From: Bulleidia sp.
Lineage (GTDB): Bacteria; Bacillota_I; Bacilli_A; Erysipelotrichales; Erysipelotrichaceae
DNA: 14,238 bases
Reading direction: 5' to 3'
Assembly (NCBI GenBank): GCA_016293365.1
Contig: JAEDEK010000044.1
Span: forward strand, 1-14,238
Shown here: positions 6,795 to 12,088 of the stretch, piece by piece
Layout of the letters: every line of letters starts with the position of its first letter
Position numbering within the stretch: the stretch's first letter is position 1
Notes under the pieces: model-generated
Seen by the model: the letters and a program-made list of their open reading frames with translations, nothing else
The model's database searches: none
What the model was told of the DNA's origin: nothing
Position numbers and translations under genes: made by a program

Positions 6795-7580
6795 ATGAAA
6801 TCATTTGCCAAACTCATTACACCGTATGTAGTGTGGATGTTTGCCATGATCATCGTACCGATGCTGATGATCGTGCTGTATGCATTTACCGTACAGGGAA
6901 ACAGTGTACTGACACTGCAGTTTACGCTGTCCAATTTTGCCAGATTCTTCTCTGATCCGATCTTTCCGGCAGTATTGCTTCGCTCATTGAAGATGGCATT
7001 ATTCACAACTGTTTTCTGCATCATGATCGGTTATCCGATTGCCTATATCATGGCACGCTTCAAGCCATCCAGCCAGGGACTCTGTGTATTGCTTGTCACT
7101 CTTCCAATGCTGATCAACATGCTGGTAAGAACATATGCATGGAAGGGTATTCTGTCCAATTTCGGTTTCTCTTCTGAAATCAATGTCTATATCGGTATGG
7201 TATACAACTTCATACCGTATATGATTCTGCAGATCTATACAGCATTATCGAAGATCGATCCTTCTTTGATCATTGCCGCTCATGATCTTGGCGCAGATGA
7301 TCGGGAAACATTCATGCGTGTTACACTGCCGCTTTCCTTAAGTGGTGTGGTTTCAGGTATTACACTTGTATTCCTGCCGGCTGTATCATCCTTCTTCATC
7401 CCAAAGTTCCTTGGTGGAGGACAGTACGTGCTGATTGGTAATCTGATTGAAGACTATTTCGTATCAACCGGAGACTGGAACTTCGGTGCTGCGATCTCCA
7501 TGATCATGGCGCTGATTATTCTTGGTTCCATGTATATCACAAGAAAACTGGATAAACAGATCGGGGAGGAGGAAGACTGA
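6795..7580 (+). CDS. potB: Spermidine/putrescine ABC transporter permease PotB
   Basis: This 261-aa inner-membrane permease has about six transmembrane segments, beginning at residues 9-30. It carries the LLRSLKMALFTTV entry segment typical of the binding-protein-dependent permease fold and the cytoplasmic EAA loop AAHDLGADD (161-169) followed by LPLSLSG (178-184), which contacts PotA. It pairs with PotC to form the channel. The loop between WKGIL (116-120) and IGMVYNFIPY looks about 15-20 residues shorter than in typical PotB proteins as I remember them, which may alter the outer face. The ribosome-binding site is formed by the GGGGTAAGGTGAG stretch across the potA stop. The stop overlaps the potC start by one base. 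Confidence 0.93.
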   Translation: MKSFAKLITPYVVWMFAMIIVPMLMIVLYAFTVQGNSVLTLQFTLSNFARFFSDPIFPAVLLRSLKMALFTTVFCIMIGYPIAYIMARFKPSSQGLCVLLVTLPMLINMLVRTYAWKGILSNFGFSSEINVYIGMVYNFIPYMILQIYTALSKIDPSLIIAAHDLGADDRETFMRVTLPLSLSGVVSGITLVFLPAVSSFFIPKFLGGGQYVLIGNLIEDYFVSTGDWNFGAAISMIMALIILGSMYITRKLDKQIGEEED

Positions 7581-8383
7581 TGGACCGCAGAAACGGAATC
7601 GGATCAAAGATTGCTTTTGCATTACTTCTCATCTTCCTGTATGTGCCGATTATCTATGTTGTTGTATTCAGTTTCAACAGCACCAAGTCTTTGACAAACT
7701 TTACCGGATTCTCCACAAAGTGGTACGAATCCATGTTCAAAAACAGAGCTCTGATGGAATCGATCTGGACAACGGTATCCATTGCGGTAATTGCCACAAT
7801 CGTTTCCACCTTTGTCGGAACCATCACAGCCATCGGCCTTTCCAAAAACAGAAAGGTCATCAGAGAACTTGTCAATCAGGTCAACAACCTGCCGATGCTC
7901 AATCCGGAAATCGTTACAGCAATCGGATTCATGCTTCTGTTTTCATCCATGCGGATTGAAACAGGATATGTAACGATGTTGTTAGCGCATATTGCCTTCT
8001 GTATTCCATATGTCATGCTTTCCATTCTGCCACGATTAAGAGCACTGGATCCAAATATCGCTGAAGCTGCAATGGATCTTGGCTGCACACCATGGCAGGC
8101 AATGTGGAAAGTCATCATTCCACAGATCAGAGGCAGTATCTTTGCCGGGGCATTAGTCGCATTTACAATGTCATTCGATGACTTTGTCATCTCTTTGTTT
8201 ACAACAGGACCTGGTGTTTCCAATATCTCGATCTATGTGTATTCCAATGTCAAGCGTGTCAATCCAACAATCAACGCACTATCTACACTGATCGTCATAT
8301 TCGCAACGATCCTGCTGATACTGACGAATGTCGTACCGATGATTCACGAAAGGAGAAACAGAAAAAATGAAGTCAATCAATAA
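7580..8383 (+). CDS. potC: Spermidine/putrescine ABC transporter permease PotC
   Basis: This 267-aa second permease has about six membrane segments, the first at about 9-30. It contains the EAA loop AAMDLGCTPWQAMWKVIIP, with the conserved Gly and the I-P end, followed by the FDDFVISLFTTGPG segment characteristic of PotC. It forms the heterodimeric channel with PotB. GGGGAGGAGG (7563-7572) lies 7 nt before the ATG. The end of the gene overlaps the potD start by 17 nt, so potC and potD are translationally linked. Confidence 0.94.
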   Translation: MDRRNGIGSKIAFALLLIFLYVPIIYVVVFSFNSTKSLTNFTGFSTKWYESMFKNRALMESIWTTVSIAVIATIVSTFVGTITAIGLSKNRKVIRELVNQVNNLPMLNPEIVTAIGFMLLFSSMRIETGYVTMLLAHIAFCIPYVMLSILPRLRALDPNIAEAAMDLGCTPWQAMWKVIIPQIRGSIFAGALVAFTMSFDDFVISLFTTGPGVSNISIYVYSNVKRVNPTINALSTLIVIFATILLILTNVVPMIHERRNRKNEVNQ

Positions 8384-9470
8384 GGTAACAAAAACATTAC
8401 TTGTCTGCAGCATTGCAGTACTGACAGGATGCGGATCATCCGCTTCTTCCATCACGGATACCGTCGATGCGCAGGAACAGTTCGGATGTTCTGTCATCAA
8501 TGTTTACAATGCCGGTGAATATATCGGTGAAGATGTTATTTCCAACTTTGAAGCAATGTATAACGCAAGAGTCAACTATGACACATTTGAATCCAATGAA
8601 ATCATGTATACAAAGCTTCTTGGCGGTTCTTCCTATGATGTGCTCATTCCATCTGACTACATGATCGAAAGACTGATTGGCGAAGATATGCTGCAGCCTC
8701 TTGATAAGAGTGTCATGGAACATGAAGATGAACTTGATCCTGCTGTATTGGAAATGAGAAAGGCATATGATCCGGAAGGTAAATATTCCATGCCTTATTT
8801 CTGGGGTACAGTCGGTATCGTTTATGATACAACAGTTGTTCCAACAGAAAAGATCGAAAAAGAAGGATGGGAAATCCTGCGTGATACAGACTATGCAGGA
8901 AACCTGTACTACTATGATTCACAGCGTGATGGATTCATGGTTGCTTTCAAGGCACTTGGTTATTCCATGAACACAGAAAACGAAGATGAAATCAATGCGG
9001 CTTATGAATGGCTCAGAGAAATGAATCAGACAATGTCTCCATCCTTTGTCACTGATGAAGTCATCGATGGTATGGTCAATGGTAAGAAAGCTCTTGCGAT
9101 CATGTATTCCGGTGATGCTGCATATGTATTATCTGAAAATGAGAACATGGCATGGTTTGAACCGGAAGAAGGTACAAACAAGTGGGCTGATGCCATGGTC
9201 ATTCCGAAGAATGCTTCCTGTGCAGGCCTTGCCAATGCATTCATCAACTATGCAACATCCTATGACGTACAGTATGAAAACTCCGATTATGTAGGCTACA
9301 CATCTGTTCGCAGCGATGTCGCTGATGAAATGTATGATGCTGGCGGAACATACGAAGGTATCTCTGCTTACAAACCAAGAAGCGATGGAAAGAATGATGA
9401 AGTGTTCCATTACAATGCAACTCTGACAAAGAAACTTGCAGATCTTTGGAATAAAGTAAAGATTCAGTAA
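8367..9470 (+). CDS. potD: Polyamine-binding lipoprotein PotD-like
   Basis: This 367-aa extracellular substrate-binding lipoprotein has a basic N-terminus, a hydrophobic core and the lipobox VLTGC (Cys22), then a Ser-rich linker. The fold markers of PotD/PotF are present: VYNAGEYI (47-53), TFESNEIMYTKL, YDVLIPSDYM (90-99), WGTVGIVYD, RDGFMVAFKALGYSMNT, IMYSGDAAYVL and NKWADAMVIP. Compared with E. coli PotD, the acidic and several aromatic contacts remain (Glu51, Tyr52, Trp273, Asp275). The Trp34 equivalent is Ala49, the Trp229 equivalent is Tyr247, and the Gln327 region has diverged. The substrate may therefore be polyamine-like but not identical. AAAGGAGA (8350-8357) precedes the ATG. It ends the operon. 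Confidence 0.9.
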   Translation: MKSINKVTKTLLVCSIAVLTGCGSSASSITDTVDAQEQFGCSVINVYNAGEYIGEDVISNFEAMYNARVNYDTFESNEIMYTKLLGGSSYDVLIPSDYMIERLIGEDMLQPLDKSVMEHEDELDPAVLEMRKAYDPEGKYSMPYFWGTVGIVYDTTVVPTEKIEKEGWEILRDTDYAGNLYYYDSQRDGFMVAFKALGYSMNTENEDEINAAYEWLREMNQTMSPSFVTDEVIDGMVNGKKALAIMYSGDAAYVLSENENMAWFEPEEGTNKWADAMVIPKNASCAGLANAFINYATSYDVQYENSDYVGYTSVRSDVADEMYDAGGTYEGISAYKPRSDGKNDEVFHYNATLTKKLADLWNKVKIQ

Positions 9471-9479
9471 CTCATATAG

Positions 9480-9510
9480 GCAGGTTTACCGTTATGGCAG
9501 ACCTGCTTTT
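9480..9510 (+). terminator. Intrinsic terminator of the pot operon
   Basis: GCAGGTTT (9480-9487) pairs with AGACCTGC (9499-9506), including one G-U pair, around an 11-nt loop. Four T follow. It lies 9 nt after the potD stop. Confidence 0.75.
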
Positions 9511-9681
9511 ATCATTGCAAAGATTCCGCTATATGACGATTACCTGGATGATGCATTGATTGATGGCAATCCTGTATTAGATCACGATGGAATTCTGATG
9601 CGGGATATCATGAAAGCTAAAATCAAAAATGGTGATTCCTGCATAACATGTAATTCACGTCAGAAAAGCAGGAACTGCTGA
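9502..9681 (+). pseudogene. Possible decayed gene fragment
   Basis: A 60-codon open frame ends in TGA at 9679-9681 and has no plausible start codon or ribosome-binding site. Its translation (PLYDDYLDDALIDGNPVLDHDG... and KIKNGDSCITCNSR) is rich in Asp and looks protein-like, and the stretch otherwise has no role. It overlaps the pot terminator at its 5' end. I do not recognise a family. An open run of this length can also occur by chance. Confidence 0.2.
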
Positions 9682-9694
9682 TATTTCTTTTTTC
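9667..9694 (+). terminator. Weak terminator-like hairpin before the tRNAs
   Basis: AGCAG-GAA-CTGCT is a perfect 5-bp hairpin (9667-9679), flanked by AGAAA and TTTCT and followed by a T-rich run ending at 9694. The stem is short and the T run is offset, so function is doubtful. Confidence 0.3.
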
Positions 9695-9703
9695 ATTTTT
9701 CTG

Positions 9704-9733
9704 TTGCATTATGATTACATTTTTGGTATTCTT
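9704..9733 (+). promoter_or_regulatory. Promoter of the tRNA operon
   Basis: TTGCAT (9704-9709) and TATTCT (9728-9733) are 18 nt apart. The predicted start is near 9740, 17 nt before tRNA-Cys. The -35 and its CTGTTGCAT context repeat those of the pot promoter at 4563-4571. Confidence 0.5.
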
Positions 9734-9756
9734 ATTAAGCACTGAACAAAGCAATG

Positions 9757-9830
9757 GTTCGTTAGCCAAGTGGTAAGGCAACAGACTGCAACTCTGTGAG
9801 CGCCGGTTCGACCCCGGCACGAACCTCCAT
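9757..9830 (+). tRNA. tRNA-Cys (anticodon GCA)
   Basis: This 74-nt cloverleaf has acceptor arms GGTTCGT/ACGAACC, D-arm GCC...GGC with the GTGGTAA loop, anticodon stem ACAGA/TCTGT with loop CTGCAAC (anticodon GCA), and T-arm GCCGG/CCGGC with loop TTCGACC. The discriminator base is T, as usual for Cys, and CCA is encoded. Confidence 0.97.
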
Positions 9831-9835
9831 ATCTG

Positions 9836-9921
9836 GGGAAGTGGCGGAATCGGTAGACGCATCGGACTTAAAATCCGGTGATGGAAACATCGTGAGGGTT
9901 CGAGTCCCTTCTTCCCCACCA
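9836..9921 (+). tRNA. tRNA-Leu (anticodon TAA)
   Basis: This 86-nt tRNA has a long variable arm, as expected for Leu. Acceptor arms are GGGGAAG/CTTCCCC, anticodon stem TCGGA/TCCGG (the last pair a mismatch) with loop CTTAAAA (anticodon TAA), variable arm TGATGGAAACATCGT, and T-arm GAGGG/CCCTT with TTCGAGT. CCA is encoded. It lies 5 nt after tRNA-Cys and shares its transcript. Confidence 0.97.
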
Positions 9922-9936
9922 TCCATTACAGAATAT

Positions 9937-9957
9937 ACCGCTGATGCGGTTTTTTTT
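9937..9957 (+). terminator. Intrinsic terminator of the tRNA operon
   Basis: ACCGC-TGAT-GCGGT is a perfect 5-bp stem with a 4-nt loop, followed by eight T. Confidence 0.88.
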
Positions 9958-9998
9958 GTTAAATCCGAATACATTACTCATAATAATCACTTTTTTTA

Positions 9999-10037
9999 TT
10001 GTATGTAACTATGTGGTCTGCTATGATACAGCTGTAT
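9999..10037 (+). promoter_or_regulatory. Promoter of the binding-protein/kinase operon with a palindrome at the start site
   Basis: TTGTAT (9999-10004) and TATGAT (10022-10027) are 17 nt apart. A TGC before the -10 makes it an extended -10 promoter. The perfect 12-bp palindrome ATACAGCTGTAT (10026-10037) covers the end of the -10 and the predicted start (about 10034), a typical place for a repressor site. A second candidate, TTGCAT-18-TGTAAT (10037-10066), lies just downstream. Confidence 0.6.
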
Positions 10038-10099
10038 TGCATATAAAGAACGATATGGGTTGTAATGAACATATACGGGCAGTATAGCTGATTCATATA

Positions 10100-10139
10100 A
10101 GATCTGTAGCTTTTCTATGGCAGGGTACAGATCTTTTTC
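10100..10139 (+). terminator. Attenuator-like hairpin in the leader
   Basis: AGATCTGTA (10100-10108) pairs perfectly with TACAGATCT (10126-10134) around a 17-nt loop, followed by TTTTTC. It lies between the promoter and the start codon at 10190, with no clear second promoter after it. It could be an attenuator, or the end of a roughly 105-nt small RNA. Confidence 0.55.
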
Positions 10140-10189
10140 TTGCATGAAATCATGTTGATTACATACCGATATGAGGAGGAACTACACCG

Positions 10190-12064
10190 ATGAAAAAAAT
10201 GATGCAGCTTCTGCTTACAGGCCTGATGGCAGTAACGATGTTTTCCGGATGTACCGGTAAAACAGATCATGATGGAAAGGTTTCCATCAGCATGTATATG
10301 TGTGATCGATCTATGTTTAAGGAACTGACACCATGGCTGGAAGAAAAGTTTCCGGATATTGATTTTACTTTTGTGCAGAGTTTTAACACAATGGAATACT
10401 ACAAGGATCTGATCGGACGGGGTGAGAAGATGCCGGATGTGATTACATGCCGTCGTTTCTCACTCAATGATGCAGCATCCTTATCTGAATACCTGATGGA
10501 CCTGAGCCGTACGGATGTGGCAGGTACATTCTATTCCAGTTATCTTGAGAATAACCGTGAAGAGATTGGTGCCATCAGATGGCTGCCGATGTGCGCGGAA
10601 GTTGACAGTATCGTTGCCAATAAAAAGCTGTTTGATCAGCATAATATAGATTTGCCAACTAACTACAGCGAATTCACTGCCGCAATCGATGCTTTTGAAC
10701 AGCTTGGAATCAAGGGATTTGATACAGACTGGTATTATGACTATACATGCCTTGAAACAATGCAGGGATCAGCAATTCCGGAATTGATGAGTCTGGAAGG
10801 TACTTCCTGGAGACGTGCTTATGAAAGTGAAACAGAAGGGCATCAGGTTGGACTTGATGATGTTGTATGGCCGGTTGTTTTTGAAAAGTATGAGCAGTTC
10901 CTCAAAGATGTTCATTTTGAAAAAGGTTCCGAAGAACAGCAGTTTACAGTTACAACTCAGCCGTTTCTGATTGGTGAAACAGCGATGATCCGCAATACTG
11001 CAGCATTTGCGGACAGCGTTACGTTGGAAAATGAAAAAGTTGAAGCTGTCATGCTTCCGTATTTTGGTGAAACAAGTGAAGATAACTGGGTACTGACTTA
11101 TCCAATGTGTCAGCTTGCCGTATCAGCTGAAGTAGCCAAAGATTCTGCTAAGGAAGCAGCAGTCAATGAAGTTCTGATGGCAATCTTTTCGGATGACGGG
11201 CAGAAACATGTTGCGGCAGGTACTTCTGTACTTTCCTACAACAAGGAAGTCAAAATCACCCCAAGCAATTCTCTGGCTTATATTCAGGACTGTATTGCAT
11301 CCAACCATCTCTATCAGCGCCTTGCTTCTACGGAAATCTTCGGTATTTCTCAGGATGTTGCACATAATATGATGATGGGAAAATTTGATGCAAAGCAGGC
11401 ATATGACGAGTTCAACCGCCAGATTACACAGTATGTAGATCCGGATACAAAAGAAATTCTGTTTACACAGAAAACAGCGTATTCCAATGACTTTGGGGAA
11501 CATGGATCTGCAGCTGCTTCCTCTTTGATGAACACACTGCGTCAGTTCCAGGAAGATGATATTGCGATCGGATATGCTTCTGTTGCCAGCTCCAGTATTT
11601 ATGAAGGTGAATATACATTACAGCAGGTGAAGTGGGTCATGACATTCCGCAATGCAATTTATCGTGGTAATTATACAGGGGAAGAGGTCAGAAGAATCAT
11701 GGAATGGCTTGTCAATGTAAAAGAAGATGGTTCCAATCCGGTTCATCATTACAACCAGATGCCTGTTACAAGCGGTCTGGAATACACAGTACAGGAACTT
11801 GAAAAAGGCAAGTACGAACTGAAAGATATTTCCATTCAAGGAGAGCCATTAGATGAAAACAGAACGTATTCTCTGATGATGGTTGGTGTGGATACATACC
11901 TTGAACATCCGACTTTCTGCAACTGTCCGATGCCGGAAGACATCAAAGCAAAGCGTGAAGCTGACTATGTCACTGACTATTCCAGTCAGGAGGCAGTGGC
12001 AGAAGTACTTCGTAATACAAAGCAGTTTGCTGCACCAACAGATTACGTCACAATCACAAAGTAA
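10190..12064 (+). CDS. Extracellular solute-binding lipoprotein fused to a 5'-nucleotidase C-terminal domain
   Basis: The 624-aa product starts with a lipoprotein signal ending FSGC (Cys21). Residues about 30-410 resemble a family 1 solute-binding protein: VSISMYMCDRSMFKELTPWLEEKFPDI, MPDVITCRR, IVANKKLFDQHNIDLPTNYSEF, and a hinge with GETAMI. Residues about 420-615 match the C-terminal domain of 5'-nucleotidases: DIAIGYASVASSSIYEGEYT, MTFRNAIYRGNYTGEEVRRIME, TSGLEYTV, and IQGEPLDENRTYSLMMVGVDTYLE. The catalytic metallophosphoesterase domain that normally precedes it is absent, so hydrolysis is unlikely. It probably captures a ligand outside the cell. No permease is adjacent; a hybrid kinase follows 24 nt after the stop, so a co-sensor role is likely (inference). 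GAGGAGG (10173-10179) lies 10 nt before the ATG. Confidence 0.85.
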   Translation: MKKMMQLLLTGLMAVTMFSGCTGKTDHDGKVSISMYMCDRSMFKELTPWLEEKFPDIDFTFVQSFNTMEYYKDLIGRGEKMPDVITCRRFSLNDAASLSEYLMDLSRTDVAGTFYSSYLENNREEIGAIRWLPMCAEVDSIVANKKLFDQHNIDLPTNYSEFTAAIDAFEQLGIKGFDTDWYYDYTCLETMQGSAIPELMSLEGTSWRRAYESETEGHQVGLDDVVWPVVFEKYEQFLKDVHFEKGSEEQQFTVTTQPFLIGETAMIRNTAAFADSVTLENEKVEAVMLPYFGETSEDNWVLTYPMCQLAVSAEVAKDSAKEAAVNEVLMAIFSDDGQKHVAAGTSVLSYNKEVKITPSNSLAYIQDCIASNHLYQRLASTEIFGISQDVAHNMMMGKFDAKQAYDEFNRQITQYVDPDTKEILFTQKTAYSNDFGEHGSAAASSLMNTLRQFQEDDIAIGYASVASSSIYEGEYTLQQVKWVMTFRNAIYRGNYTGEEVRRIMEWLVNVKEDGSNPVHHYNQMPVTSGLEYTVQELEKGKYELKDISIQGEPLDENRTYSLMMVGVDTYLEHPTFCNCPMPEDIKAKREADYVTDYSSQEAVAEVLRNTKQFAAPTDYVTITK

Positions 12065-12088
12065 AAAATACAGAAAGGAAACACGGCT

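Noticed and set aside
9623..10008. Short open frames on both strands across the tRNA pair
   Set aside because: They overlap two well-formed tRNA genes, and their translations are frames of tRNA sequence. Such spurious tRNA-derived proteins are a known annotation error.
10040..10189. A known riboswitch class in the leader
   Set aside because: I compared it by memory with the conserved cores of several common classes (c-di-GMP, fluoride, ZTP, guanidine, preQ1) and found no convincing match, so it is left as an unassigned leader.
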